A stretch of 64,000 bases of DNA from Acidovorax sp. GBBC 1281 (GTDB lineage: Bacteria > Pseudomonadota > Gammaproteobacteria > Burkholderiales > Burkholderiaceae_C). Location of the stretch: NCBI RefSeq assembly GCF_028473645.1, contig NZ_CP097269.1, positions 1,124,001 through 1,188,000 of the forward strand, given 5' to 3'. The notes under the pieces are model-generated. The model ran no database searches and was not told where the DNA came from. It was given only the letters and a program-made list of their open reading frames with translations. A program made the position numbers and the translations under genes. Shown here piece after piece: positions 18,816 through 29,046 of the stretch (position 1 is the stretch's first letter; the number at the start of each line of letters is the position of its first letter).

Positions 18816-19241
18816 ATGCCCATGACCATTCCCCTCACCGACGTCCCGGCTGCTCCGCAGGCCCGCCCGTCCGAAGACGCGCTCGCGCGGCTGGCCGCCG
18901 TGATCGAAAGCCGCAAGCCCGCCCACGGCGGCGATGCCGACAAGAGCTACGTGGCGCGGCTGCTGCACAAGGGGCCGGACGCCTTCCTCAAGAAGATCGG
19001 CGAGGAAGCCACCGAGGTCGTCATGGCCGCCAAGGACGTGGACCATGGCGCCCACCCATCCAAGCTGGTGTACGAAGTGGCCGACCTGTGGTTTCATTCC
19101 ATGATCGCCCTCGCGCACTACGGCCTGACCCCGGCCGACGTGGTGGCCGAGCTGGAGCGCCGCGAGGGCACCAGCGGCATCGAGGAAAAATCCCTGCGCA
19201 AGGCCCTGGCCCGCGCCAACGACGAAGGAGCCAACGCGTGA
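18816..19241 (+). CDS. hisE: Phosphoribosyl-ATP pyrophosphatase HisE
   Basis: The 141-residue all-alpha MazG-like nucleotide pyrophosphatase has the Mg-binding signature [15 protein letters not shown] followed by the [13 protein letters not shown] helix. It converts PR-ATP to PR-AMP, just before the HisI step. The first about 25 residues ([19 protein letters not shown]) are a variable tail before the conserved [14 protein letters not shown]. It overlaps the next gene by 4 nt (GTGA). Confidence 0.95.
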   Translation: MPMTIPLTDVPAAPQARPSEDALARLAAVIESRKPAHGGDADKSYVARLLHKGPDAFLKKIGEEATEVVMAAKDVDHGAHPSKLVYEVADLWFHSMIALAHYGLTPADVVAELERREGTSGIEEKSLRKALARANDEGANA

Positions 19242-19621
19242 GCGACATCATCGACGTGGAGCCGAACGAGCGGGCCGAATCGCTCAAGACCGTGGGTTGG
19301 ATCAGCTATTTCCTGCACCTGATCGTCGCCGTGGGCGCCGTCATCCCCGGCGCGCAGCCGGGGGCGCTGCTGCTGGTCATCGCCCTGGTCATCGACCTGG
19401 TCAAGAAAAGCGATGCCGAAGGCACCTGGCAGGCCAGCCATTTCTCGTACCGCATCCGCACCGTCCTCTGGGCCGGCGTGCTCTACGTGGTGACCGCGCC
19501 GCTGTGGCTGCTGTTCATCGCGCCGGGCTGGATCGCCTGGGGCCTGATCTCCATCTGGTTCCTGTACCGCATCGTGCGCGGCATGGTGGCGATGAACAAG
19601 GGCCAGGCGATCGATGCCTGA
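19238..19621 (+). CDS. DUF4870-type small membrane protein
   Basis: The 127-residue protein has GTG start at 19238 behind a strong SD (GAAGGAG). It has three hydrophobic segments: [19 protein letters not shown] with [14 protein letters not shown], the [21 protein letters not shown] stretch, and [17 protein letters not shown]. The pattern of short cytosolic ends and a [20 protein letters not shown] loop fits DUF4870/YwzB-like proteins. Their function is unknown. It is translationally coupled to hisE and overlaps the patatin gene by 8 nt. Confidence 0.8.
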   Translation: MSDIIDVEPNERAESLKTVGWISYFLHLIVAVGAVIPGAQPGALLLVIALVIDLVKKSDAEGTWQASHFSYRIRTVLWAGVLYVVTAPLWLLFIAPGWIAWGLISIWFLYRIVRGMVAMNKGQAIDA

Positions 19622-20648
19622 AGCAGCGGCCCCCGCAGCGCCGCGGCGGCTCAACCTCGCCCTGCAGGGCGGCGGCTCGCACGGGGCGCTGACCTGGGGC
19701 GTGCTCGATGCGCTGCTGGAAGACGGGCGTTTCACGCTGGACGGCATCAGCGGCACGAGCGCCGGCGCCATGAACGCGGTGGCCCTGGCCCACGGCTTCG
19801 CGCAGGCCGCCAAGGCCCACCGGCATGCCAGCGCCGACGCGGCGCACCGCGCCGGCTGCGAGGCGGCGCGCGCCACGCTGCGGCGGCTGTGGGAGGGCGT
19901 GGGCGCCATGGGCAGCCTGCTGTGGGGCGTGCCGCTGGCCTCCAGCCCCTTCATGGGCATGATGACGCAGTGGCTCTCGCCCTACCAGACGAACCCGCTG
20001 GACATCAACCCGCTGCGCCGCCTGCTGGAGCGCGAGGTGGACTTCGACGTGCTGAGCGCCGCGCGCCACCCGCGCGTCTTCGTGTGCGCCACCAACGTGC
20101 GCACCGGGCGCGGCGAGATCTTCTCCGGCAAGGCCCTGAGCGCCGATGCCGTCATGGCCTCGGCCTGCCTGCCCCTCCTGTTCAAGGCCGTGCAGATCGG
20201 CGACCAGCACTACTGGGACGGCGGCTACTCCGGCAACCCGGCCTTGTACCCGCTGATCTACAACACCGAGTGCAGCGACGTCCTGCTGGTGCAGATCAAC
20301 CCCATCGAGCATGCCGAGGTGCCCGACACCGCCTCCGAGATCATGGAGCGCATGAACGAGGTCACCTTCAACGCCAGCCTGCTGGGCGAGATGCGCGCCA
20401 TCGAGTTCGTGCGGCGCCTGCTGGCCGAGGGCAAGCTGGATGCGCGGCGCTACAAGAGCGTGCGCATGCACCGCATCGACGGCGGCTCGCTGCTGGCGGG
20501 CTTTGGCGCCTCCAGCAAGACGCGCGCGGACCTGCCGTTCATCCGCCAGTTGTTCGAGCTGGGCCGCACCGCGGGGCAGGGCTGGATCCAGGCCCACCAG
20601 GCCGATGTCGGCGTGCGTCCCACGGTGAACATGGCCGACAATGCCTGA
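19614..20648 (+). CDS. Patatin-like phospholipase
   Basis: The 344-residue alpha/beta protein has the full patatin set: oxyanion loop LQGGGSHGALTWG near residue 17, nucleophile elbow GTSAG with the catalytic Ser near 48, and the dyad Asp in DGGYSGNP near 201. Such enzymes hydrolyse acyl esters of membrane phospholipids or act as toxins. No signal peptide is seen. A C-terminal helical part of about 100 residues follows. It belongs to the hisE-DUF4870 transcription unit by overlap. Whether it is housekeeping or an exported effector cannot be told. Confidence 0.88.
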   Translation: MPEAAAPAAPRRLNLALQGGGSHGALTWGVLDALLEDGRFTLDGISGTSAGAMNAVALAHGFAQAAKAHRHASADAAHRAGCEAARATLRRLWEGVGAMGSLLWGVPLASSPFMGMMTQWLSPYQTNPLDINPLRRLLEREVDFDVLSAARHPRVFVCATNVRTGRGEIFSGKALSADAVMASACLPLLFKAVQIGDQHYWDGGYSGNPALYPLIYNTECSDVLLVQINPIEHAEVPDTASEIMERMNEVTFNASLLGEMRAIEFVRRLLAEGKLDARRYKSVRMHRIDGGSLLAGFGASSKTRADLPFIRQLFELGRTAGQGWIQAHQADVGVRPTVNMADNA

Positions 20649-20701
20649 CCCGGCGCCTCCAGCCAAGCCCCGTTTTTCCAGTTCCACTCCACCCTCCCTC
20701 C

Positions 20702-21061
20702 ATGCAGCACGATCCGAACTGCCTTTTCTGCAAGATCATCGCGGGCCAGATTCCCTCCAGGAAGGTGTATGAGGACGAAGACATCTTCGCCTTTCACGAC
20801 ATCCACCCCTGGGCGCCCGTGCATTTTTTGATGGTGCCCAAGGAGCATGTGCACTCCATGGCCGGCGTGACCGAGGCCCATGCCGGCGTGCTGGGCCGCA
20901 TGATGGCGCTGGCCCCGCGCTTGGCGCTGGAACAGGGCTGCAATCCCTATCCCGAAGGCGGTTTCCGCATCGTGGTGAACACGGGCACCGAGGGCGGTCA
21001 GGAAGTGCACCACCTGCACGTTCACGTGATGGGCGGCCCCCGACCCTGGCTCAAGGGCTGA
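20702..21061 (+). CDS. HIT-family nucleotide hydrolase (HinT-like)
   Basis: The 119-residue product starts MQHDPNCLFCKIIAGQIPSRKVYED, with the Cys-x2-Cys near the start typical of HinT. It carries the histidine triad HHLHVHV near the C-terminus. These enzymes hydrolyse adenosine phosphoramidates and related AMP conjugates. It lies just upstream of tatABC, a common betaproteobacterial arrangement following hisIE. Confidence 0.93.
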   Translation: MQHDPNCLFCKIIAGQIPSRKVYEDEDIFAFHDIHPWAPVHFLMVPKEHVHSMAGVTEAHAGVLGRMMALAPRLALEQGCNPYPEGGFRIVVNTGTEGGQEVHHLHVHVMGGPRPWLKG

Positions 21062-21165
21062 ACCGGCGGACGCAGGAAAGGCCGTGGAGCCTGGGCGCCG
21101 CAGGGATATGAACTTCCCCGTCATGCGGCGGGTCTAGAATGGTCCGTATTCGTTAGGAGATTGAC

Positions 21166-21414
21166 ATGGGTTCGTTTTCCATCTGGCACTGGCTGATCGT
21201 GCTGCTGATCGTGGTGATGGTGTTCGGCACGAAGAAGCTCAAGAACATGGGCTCCGACCTGGGCGGCGCCGTCAAGGGGTTCAAGGACGGCATGAAGGAC
21301 GGCTCCGCGAGCGATGTGCCGCCGTCCACGCCCCCTGCGGGCCAAGTCGTCAACCACACCGCTGCCGACCCCAAGGGCACCACCATCGACGTCGAAGCCA
21401 AGCACAAGGGCTAA
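21166..21414 (+). CDS. tatA: Sec-independent translocase subunit TatA
   Basis: The 82-residue protein has one N-terminal TM helix ([13 protein letters not shown]), the FGTKKL hinge, an amphipathic helix ([15 protein letters not shown]) and a polar tail. It forms the variable-size pore for folded, twin-arginine proteins. The SD TAGGAG precedes the ATG. A TAGAAT -10-like box at about 21132 could start a tat transcript. Confidence 0.96.
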   Translation: MGSFSIWHWLIVLLIVVMVFGTKKLKNMGSDLGGAVKGFKDGMKDGSASDVPPSTPPAGQVVNHTAADPKGTTIDVEAKHKG

Positions 21415-21435
21415 AGCCCTGCCGCCCCTGCTTCC

Positions 21436-21927
21436 ATGATTGATATTGGCCTGTCCAAAATGGCGCTGATCGGCGCCGTGGCGCTGATCGTCATCGGCCC
21501 CGAGAAGCTGCCGCGCGTGGCGCGCACCGTCGGCACGCTGCTGGGCAAGGCGCAGCGCTACGTGGCCGACGTGAAGTCCGAGGTCAACCGTTCCATGGAA
21601 CTGGACGAGCTGCGCAAGATGAAGGAAACGATGGAAGGTGCCGCACGCGACGTGCACCAGAGCATCCACACCAGCGCCAGCGACTTCGAGAAAGACTGGA
21701 ACAACGACTTTTCCGGCACCGCGTCCGGCACGGGCACCGACACCGGTGTGTCGTACGATGCGGCCGGCGACGCCAGCGTGGTGCCCGCGTACAAGCACCC
21801 CGGCAAGAACTGGCGCCTCAAGCGGGGCGCCACGCCGCAGTGGTACAAAGCCCGCAGCGGCGTGCGCACCAAGGCCCAGTCGGGTGCGGCGCGCGTGGCC
21901 CGCTTTCGGCCCCAGAAATTCCATTGA
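21436..21927 (+). CDS. tatB: Tat translocase subunit TatB
   Basis: The 163-residue protein starts [33 protein letters not shown], the canonical TatB TM helix with GPEKLP hinge. A long amphipathic helix and a variable charged C-terminus follow. With TatC it forms the twin-arginine signal receptor. It starts 21 nt after tatA. Confidence 0.96.
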   Translation: MIDIGLSKMALIGAVALIVIGPEKLPRVARTVGTLLGKAQRYVADVKSEVNRSMELDELRKMKETMEGAARDVHQSIHTSASDFEKDWNNDFSGTASGTGTDTGVSYDAAGDASVVPAYKHPGKNWRLKRGATPQWYKARSGVRTKAQSGAARVARFRPQKFH

Positions 21928-21984
21928 TGGCTGCGCACCCCGCGCAGCCACCCGCGCGGGTGCAATGCCCGCCCCTCCTGCACC

Positions 21985-22776
21985 ATGTCCGAAACCCCCA
22001 CTAAAGAAGACGAGCTGGCCGGCACCGAACAGCCGTTCGTGCAGCACCTCATGGAGCTGCGCGACCGCCTGGTCAAGGCGCTGATCGCCATCGGCATCGC
22101 CGCGGGCATCCTGTTCCTGTACCCCGGCCCGGGCGCGCTCTACGACCTGCTGGCCGCGCCCCTGGTGGCGCACCTGCCCAAGGGCGCCACGCTGATCGCC
22201 ACCTCGGTGATCTCGCCGTTCATGGTGCCGCTCAAGATTTTGCTGATGTCGGCCTTCCTGCTGGCACTGCCCGTGGTGCTGTGGCAGGTGTGGGCCTTCG
22301 TGGCGCCGGGCCTGTATTCGCATGAGAAGAAGCTGGTGCTGCCTCTGGTGGTCTCCAGCACGCTGCTGTTCCTGGTGGGCGTGGCGTTCTGCTACTTCTT
22401 CGTGTTCGGGCAGGTGTTCGCCTTCATCCAGGGCTTCGCGCCCAAGAGCATCACCGCCGCGCCTGACATCGAAGCGTACCTGAGCTTCGTGCTCACCATG
22501 TTCCTCGCGTTCGGCCTGTCGTTCGAGGTGCCGATCGTCGTGATCGTGCTGGCGCGCATGGGGCTAGTCAGCGTGGAAAAGCTCAAGGGCTTTCGCGGCT
22601 ATTTCATTGTGCTGGCCTTCATCATCGCCGCCGTGGTCACCCCGCCCGACGTGGTGTCCCAGCTGGCCCTGGCCGTGCCGATGTGCCTGCTCTACGAGCT
22701 GGGCATCTGGGCGGCGCAACTCTTCATCCGCCACACCAAGGCGCCCGAGGACGAACAGGCGCAGGAACCCACCTGA
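21985..22776 (+). CDS. tatC: Tat translocase core subunit TatC
   Basis: The 263-residue protein has six TM helices. It shows the conserved N-terminal PFVQHLMELRDRLVKA, the glove-shaped core (FVAPGLYSHEKKLVLPLV) and FGLSFEVPIVVIVLARMGLV. It recognises the twin-arginine motif together with TatB. It ends the long plus-strand run that begins near hisF. Confidence 0.97.
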   Translation: MSETPTKEDELAGTEQPFVQHLMELRDRLVKALIAIGIAAGILFLYPGPGALYDLLAAPLVAHLPKGATLIATSVISPFMVPLKILLMSAFLLALPVVLWQVWAFVAPGLYSHEKKLVLPLVVSSTLLFLVGVAFCYFFVFGQVFAFIQGFAPKSITAAPDIEAYLSFVLTMFLAFGLSFEVPIVVIVLARMGLVSVEKLKGFRGYFIVLAFIIAAVVTPPDVVSQLALAVPMCLLYELGIWAAQLFIRHTKAPEDEQAQEPT

Positions 22777-23081
22777 CATTGGACTTGGGCTGGGCAACGC
22801 CTGCGCGGCGTGCCTTGCCCTTGCGCGCTGCCGTCCGGTCGCATCGCCGATGGCAGGGCGTGATCGGGTGATCGATTCTTCATGCCGGCGCTGATGCCGC
22901 GCCAGGGGTTGCCTGCAGTGCGCTCCACGGCCTGTTCGATGGCCTGATCCGCGCCGGATGTTCACGTCGCGCCGGCGAGCCTTCAAGACCACGGCGCTAC
23001 CCATGGGCCGCCCGCAAGGCCCATCCATCACCCATCCGTTTCAATCGTGTCCCGCGGCGGAGCCCCCGGGACAACGCCTCT
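22777..23081. other. Convergent intergenic region between tatC and htrA
   Basis: This is 305 bp without a supported gene. Just after tatC, 22793-22823 can fold into a GC-rich hairpin (GGGCAACGCC ... GGCGT-GCC-TTGCCC, with a bulge). It lacks a T tract but could end tatABC transcription. The remainder shows only short frames with no recognisable protein. Confidence 0.4.
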
Positions 23082-24239
<1,158 letters not shown>

Positions 24240-24539
24240 GGTGGGCAGGGAAGAAAACCGGGGGAAGGGCGATTGTCGCCAGTTTGGGCCGGACCTTGGG
24301 CGAACAAGGCCCCCGGCCCGTCAGCCCGGGGTCAGCCCCATGGGGGCGCCGCTCAGGGCAAACCCTTAAAATGCCGCAGCGACTGCCACCGCACCCCCCG
24401 TCCCGTTCTCCCCGCGCGGCCCGGCCCACCGGCCCCGCCGCCTGCAACACGCCCCATCCGGAATGCCTGCTGAACGTCGGCCGCGCACCGCGCCCGCGGT
24501 GCCGCGCAGTCCCGCCATCGATCTCTCCGGAACCTGCCC
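24240..24539. promoter_or_regulatory. Divergent promoter region htrA / MHS transporter
   Basis: This 300-bp region lies between two divergent genes. A TTAAAAT box near 24365-24371 is a good -10 candidate for the transporter. No matching -35 is clear. No coding potential with recognisable sequence is seen. Confidence 0.35.
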
Positions 24540-25862
24540 ATGACTTCTCCTTCCCCCGCCGCTGGCGCCCTGGCCGCTGCGCCCCGCCGCCCGCTCACCC
24601 GCCACGACTACCAGACGCTGGGCCTGTCCGCCCTGGGCGGCACGCTCGAGTTCTACGACTTCGTCATCTACGTCTTCTTCGCCGCCGTGCTGGGCGGGCT
24701 GTTCTTCCCGGCCGACATGCCCGACTGGCTGCGCCAGCTGCAGACCTTCGGCATCTTCGCCGCAGGCTACCTGGCGCGCCCCGTGGGCGGCATCATCATT
24801 GCCCACTTCGGCGACAAGCTGGGCCGCAAGCGCATGTTCACGCTGTCGATCTTCCTGATGGCCGTGCCCACGCTGGTCATCGGCCTGCTGCCCACCTACG
24901 CCAGCATCGGCGTGGCGGCGCCGCTGCTGCTGCTGGCCATGCGCGTGCTGCAGGGCGCGGCCATCGGCGGCGAGATGCCCGGGGCCTGGGTGTTCGTGGC
25001 TGAGCACGTGCCCGCCAACCGCTACGGCCTGGGCGTGGGCACGCTCACGGCCGGCATCACGGGCGGCATCCTCCTCGGCTCGCTGGTGGCGATCGGCATC
25101 AACCGCAGCTACGCGCCCGCCGAGGTGCAGGAATTCGCCTGGCGCATTCCGTTCATCCTGGGCGGCGTGTTCGGCCTGGTGTCGGTGTATCTGCGGCGCT
25201 TCCTGCACGAGACGCCCGTGTTCCAGGAACTGGCGGCCCGCCGCGCCGTGGCGCGCGAACTGCCCGTGAAGACCGTGCTGCGCGAGCACCGCGGCGCGAT
25301 GCTGCTGGTGGCGTTGATGACCTGGGTGCTGTCCACCGCCATCGTGGTCGTGGTGCTCATCACGCCGACCTACCTGCAGAAGGTGTTCCACATTCCCGCC
25401 ACGCTGGCGCTGGAGGCCAACGCGGTCGCTACGCTCACGCTCACCATCGGCTGCGTGATCGTCGGCTGGGCCACCGACCGCTTCGGCACCCGCCCGGTCA
25501 TGCTGGTCGGATGGGGCGGGCTGGTGGTCACCACCTACCTGTTCTACACCGGCCTGCCCGGCACGCCGGCCTCCCTGGTCTTCCACTATGGCCTGATCGG
25601 TTTGTTCGTCGGCTCGATCGCGCTGCTGCCGATCGTGGGCGTGCGGGCCTTCCCGCCCGAGGTGCGCTTCACCGGGTTGTCCTTCTCGTACAACATGGCC
25701 TACGCGGTGTTCGGCGGCATCACGCCCATCCTCATCACGCTGTGGCAGCAGCATGACGTGCTGGCCAATGCCCACTACGTGGCGGCCATGGGCGTCCTGG
25801 GGTTCGCGCTGGGCTTCGTGCCGCTGGCTTCGCGCGGCTGGCAGCCTGCGACGCGGGGGTGA
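24540..25862 (+). CDS. MFS transporter, metabolite:H+ symporter (MHS) family
   Basis: The 440-residue protein has 12 TM helices. After a short cytosolic tail comes GGTLEFYDFVIYVFFAAVLGGLFFP, the MHS/ProP signature in TM1. The loop 2-3 motif GDKLGRKRMFT and the later GRRF-like loop AERVPANRYG follow. The MHS family takes up osmolytes, citrate, shikimate, alpha-ketoglutarate and the like with protons, and the substrate here is open. No catabolic neighbour helps. Confidence 0.88.
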   Translation: MTSPSPAAGALAAAPRRPLTRHDYQTLGLSALGGTLEFYDFVIYVFFAAVLGGLFFPADMPDWLRQLQTFGIFAAGYLARPVGGIIIAHFGDKLGRKRMFTLSIFLMAVPTLVIGLLPTYASIGVAAPLLLLAMRVLQGAAIGGEMPGAWVFVAEHVPANRYGLGVGTLTAGITGGILLGSLVAIGINRSYAPAEVQEFAWRIPFILGGVFGLVSVYLRRFLHETPVFQELAARRAVARELPVKTVLREHRGAMLLVALMTWVLSTAIVVVVLITPTYLQKVFHIPATLALEANAVATLTLTIGCVIVGWATDRFGTRPVMLVGWGGLVVTTYLFYTGLPGTPASLVFHYGLIGLFVGSIALLPIVGVRAFPPEVRFTGLSFSYNMAYAVFGGITPILITLWQQHDVLANAHYVAAMGVLGFALGFVPLASRGWQPATRG

Positions 25863-25992
25863 TTGGAACGAAGGCGCTGTTTTTTGAACGGGGCCAGCCG
25901 CTGCCCAGGGGACATCGGGCAGAAGGAGGCTGGCGCCAAGATTTCCGGGATGCGGTTTTCGGCCATGACCTGACACGCCCAGGCCCATTTCA

Positions 25993-27036
25993 ATGGAATC
26001 GCTTGTCGCCCAGGAATTTGCATTGAAAAAAGTTTTTCAAAGCCTGCTGCGAATTTGCGGCGCCTTGCTTTTGGTCTTGTTCGGCCTGCTGGCTGGTGTT
26101 GCAGCCATCACAACCATGCCGGGAAACTCGCATCGGGGACCGCTTCCCGCTTTGAGCGCTCAAGAGCGGGAGCTTTCCATCCGGCTGCGCCAACACGTGA
26201 CGGCCATCGCGTCCACGGAGCACAACCACCGGCATCACGAAGCGTTGGAGGCAGCCTGCGCATACCTCGAATCCGAGCTGGTGGCTTCCGGCTTCGTGGT
26301 GCGGCGCGAAGAATTCACCGTCGCTGGCAAGGCCATGCGCAATTTGGAAGTCACCATTCCCAGCAAGCGGTCGCCGGGCCGTAGCGCCCTGGTCGTTGGT
26401 GCACACTACGATTCGGCCCAAGGCAGCCCTGGGGCCAATGACAACGGGACCGGCGCCGCAGCGCTGTTGGAACTGGCCAAAAGATTGAGAGGCGGTGCTG
26501 AAACCGCAAAGTCAGACATCGTGTTGGTCCTGTACACCAATGAAGAGCCCCCGTTCTTTCGTACTCCACAGATGGGGAGCGTCGTTCACGCGAAAGGATT
26601 GGTATCGCAGGGCATCAAGGTCAAGGCCATGTTGTCGCTGGAAACGATGGGGTACTTTTCTGAAGAGTCAGGTTCTCAAAGGTATCCCTGGCCGCTCAAC
26701 CTGTTTTTTCCCAGTCGAGGTGACTTCATCGGCTTCGTCGCAACCACTGCCGACTGGCGGCTTGTTCGTCGGGTCGTCCAGTCGTTTCGGGCGCACGCCG
26801 CTTTTCCGTCCGAGGGGATCGCTGCACCTCGTTTCGTGCCAGGCGTCGATTTTTCCGACCATGCCGCCTACCTGAACGAGGGCATGCCAGCATTGATGGT
26901 GACGGACACGGCTCCGTACCGGTACCCCTACTATCACACCGACCAGGACACGCCGGACCAGGTCGATTTCGACAGTTTGGCGCGCGTGGTCTCGGGCCTG
27001 CTCCCCGTTGTACGAGGCTTGGCCGCAGACGATTAG
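25993..27036 (+). CDS. M28-family zinc aminopeptidase, membrane-anchored
   Basis: The 347-residue protein has an N-terminal anchor or signal (about residues 18-40, ICGALLLVLFGLLAGVAAIT) and an M28 catalytic domain. The expected metal ligands and base are all present: His138 (GAHYDS), Asp150 (ANDNGTG), Glu184-Glu185 (NEEPP), Glu217 (LETMG) and His315 (HTDQDTPD). The protein is probably periplasmic. GC is clearly lower than that of its neighbours, which suggests acquisition. I looked for a PIP box upstream and found none. A downstream in-frame TTG (26023) would shorten the N-tail. Confidence 0.9.
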   Translation: MESLVAQEFALKKVFQSLLRICGALLLVLFGLLAGVAAITTMPGNSHRGPLPALSAQERELSIRLRQHVTAIASTEHNHRHHEALEAACAYLESELVASGFVVRREEFTVAGKAMRNLEVTIPSKRSPGRSALVVGAHYDSAQGSPGANDNGTGAAALLELAKRLRGGAETAKSDIVLVLYTNEEPPFFRTPQMGSVVHAKGLVSQGIKVKAMLSLETMGYFSEESGSQRYPWPLNLFFPSRGDFIGFVATTADWRLVRRVVQSFRAHAAFPSEGIAAPRFVPGVDFSDHAAYLNEGMPALMVTDTAPYRYPYYHTDQDTPDQVDFDSLARVVSGLLPVVRGLAADD

Positions 27037-27275
27037 GACGCAGGCCGCGACCGGCCTGCTTCGCGCTCGTGTGCCTTGGAAGCCACGGGCTCTACGCTTT
27101 GCAGGGGCGCGCCTTCCGCATTTCCCAAGGGGATGTGTTCGGCGGGCGCATGGGGTCCGCCGGTTTTGTCTCGATGCTTCTTCCCCTGATCGTGGTGCCA
27201 CTTGATGGCCAGAAACATGCCCGTGCCGAGCACGATCACTTTGAATGCGATGAAGACTATCGGGAACCAATCCAT
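27033..27275 (-). CDS. Small single-pass membrane protein
   Basis: The 80-residue product starts MDWFPIVFIAFKVIVLGTGMFLAIKWHHDQGKKHRDK: one N-terminal TM helix followed by a His/Lys-rich stretch and a polar tail. The frame is open about 33 codons further upstream, but those residues lack any membrane-protein character, so MDWF is preferred. It overlaps the end of the M28 gene by 4 nt, tail to tail. No function is recognised. Confidence 0.6.
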   Translation of the reverse strand: MDWFPIVFIAFKVIVLGTGMFLAIKWHHDQGKKHRDKTGGPHAPAEHIPLGNAEGAPLQSVEPVASKAHEREAGRSRPAS

Positions 27276-27534
27276 CTTGGGGTATCTCTTGCTGGTTGCG
27301 TGGCGCAACGGCCCTTGATCGTAGCGAACGGGTGGGGCGCCTGTTGGGCCGTCGCGCTGGGCATTTTGTCCCACGGGCCAGGGGCAGGCGTGCTGAAGGG
27401 ATGGGCCTTCGGGAGCGCCGGGTCACTTCGAGCGGCCCCTTGGTGACTCTGCGCCCCCTGCGGCATCCTTCCCATGACTCGGGCCGGTCATGCAGGCCCC
27501 TCTCCACCATGGCGCCGGCGGCCGCGCCGCGCGC

Positions 27535-28791
27535 TCAGACCGAGGGCGACGGGCTGTGCATCGCGTCGGCCCATTCCTTCTGGATCAGCTGCTTGAATTC
27601 GCGGTAGGTCCAGTCGGAGTCGGGCTTGAAGTGTTCGATGCGCTGCTCCTTGTCGTCGATGTAGTCGAAGTACTCGTAGTGCTGGCGGTCCTTGTTGGCG
27701 TAGCGGTAGCACTGGATGGTGGCGCAGAAGTCGCCGCCCGGCCGGGGCGACGGATTGCTCAGCCGGTGGATCTGGTAGTACTGCGGCGTGAGGAAGGTGA
27801 CGTCGCCCGCATGGGCGAGCATGTGCCCCCAGGAGGTTTCGTCCTGCGGGCTGAGGGTGCCGAACCACTCGATCAGGATCTGGCCGTGCAGCACCTTGAT
27901 GATCGCGTTGGCCTGCCCGTGGTCGTGGATGGGCGAATGGCTGCCCGCCGGCCAGACCTCCAGCACGTAGGGCTGTCCCGGCGAGTCGCCCAGGTTGCCA
28001 TCCAGCGTGATGCGCAGGTAGCTGAAGCCGCCTTCGCCGCCCGCCTTCTTCTTGAGCCGCTCGAAGCACATCCTGCCCGGCGTGACGATCGAATACTGGA
28101 TGGCTTGGGCGAATTCCGGGAAGTCCGGCGTTTCCAGGCGGATGTTCGGCCCCGCCACATTGGCGTAGAGCAGCTGGCATTCCTTGGGCAGGTTCTGCGC
28201 CACGCTGACCGTGTTCTCCGCGATGAGGTCCAGGGTGATCTCGTCCGGGCGGATGACGCGCGGGGCCGGGTCCAGGTTGACCGGGATGGGCCGCAGCAGC
28301 AGATGGGGGTGCTCGCCCGCGCCGCGCACCTCGACGTGCCGCAGCGTGGGCGCGAGCAGGCCGAGGCCGACCGGGTCGGAGGTTTCCGGGAAGGCGTATT
28401 CCAGCTGCATCAGGTGCAGCAGCATCTCGCCCTTGCCGTAGCGCAGGCGCCGGTTGTTGCTGTCCAGGCTGAGCCAGTACGACTGGTTCGTCGAGGGTTG
28501 CAGCAGGGCCTTCGGGACGGTGCTGCGGGCCAACTCGTAGCGCTCGCCGTTCTTCTCGGCCCAGAGCACGGCGCAGGCCGCATCCACCGTCAGGCCGCAG
28601 GCGCCGGCCGGGTGCTTGCCGGGCTTTGCCGGCCGCAGGGCGATGGTGAGCGAGCGGGTGCCCGAATCGGCGGGCAGGCGCACGGAGGCGGTGCCCTGGC
28701 CGGTGATCCGGAAATCGGCCTGGGAGGCGTCCTGGGAGACGAGGTGGAGCTTGATCGGCGAGACAGTGGAGGCGGGCTGTGCGGAGGGCAT
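27535..28791 (-). CDS. Cysteine-dioxygenase-like cupin with a large N-terminal domain
   Basis: The 418-residue product starts MPSAQPASTVSPIKLHLVSQ. The C-terminal half matches the thiol dioxygenase fold: GSHSPIHDHGQANAIIKVLHG supplies iron ligands His289 and His291, and the third is His342 (QIHRL), a spacing close to that of rat CDO. The position of the crosslinking Cys is occupied by Ala, as in many bacterial enzymes. The N-terminal about 200 residues contain YWLSLDSNNRRLRYGKGEM, somewhat like a ligand-binding FAMeT-type domain. Ordinary bacterial CDOs are about 200 aa, so this doubled size is odd. The substrate is unknown. The start is chosen by content; the SD is weak. Confidence 0.78.
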   Translation of the reverse strand: MPSAQPASTVSPIKLHLVSQDASQADFRITGQGTASVRLPADSGTRSLTIALRPAKPGKHPAGACGLTVDAACAVLWAEKNGERYELARSTVPKALLQPSTNQSYWLSLDSNNRRLRYGKGEMLLHLMQLEYAFPETSDPVGLGLLAPTLRHVEVRGAGEHPHLLLRPIPVNLDPAPRVIRPDEITLDLIAENTVSVAQNLPKECQLLYANVAGPNIRLETPDFPEFAQAIQYSIVTPGRMCFERLKKKAGGEGGFSYLRITLDGNLGDSPGQPYVLEVWPAGSHSPIHDHGQANAIIKVLHGQILIEWFGTLSPQDETSWGHMLAHAGDVTFLTPQYYQIHRLSNPSPRPGGDFCATIQCYRYANKDRQHYEYFDYIDDKEQRIEHFKPDSDWTYREFKQLIQKEWADAMHSPSPSV

Positions 28792-29046
28792 GGCTTGGCG
28801 TGGCGGAATGGTAGGGATGGGTGGGGCGGCGGAATGGGGGCGGTGCGGGCGTGCGGGGCGGCGGCGCGCGTGCATGGATGCATGCGTGCGCACGGCTTCC
28901 GGGGGCCCGGAAAGTGTCGGTGCTGGTGGTGTTTTCCTCCCTGTCGTGGCGCCGCCTGGTTGGCGGTCTGTGCGTCGGTGTTTAGTTCTTCGGTCTGCGG
29001 TCCGGCACCGCGCCGGCCTGGCGCTCGCCCTGCCACAATGGTCCGC

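Noticed and set aside
25863..25992. PIP box in front of the M28 peptidase
   Set aside because: The low GC of this gene prompted a search, but no TTCGB-N15-TTCGB arrangement is present upstream.
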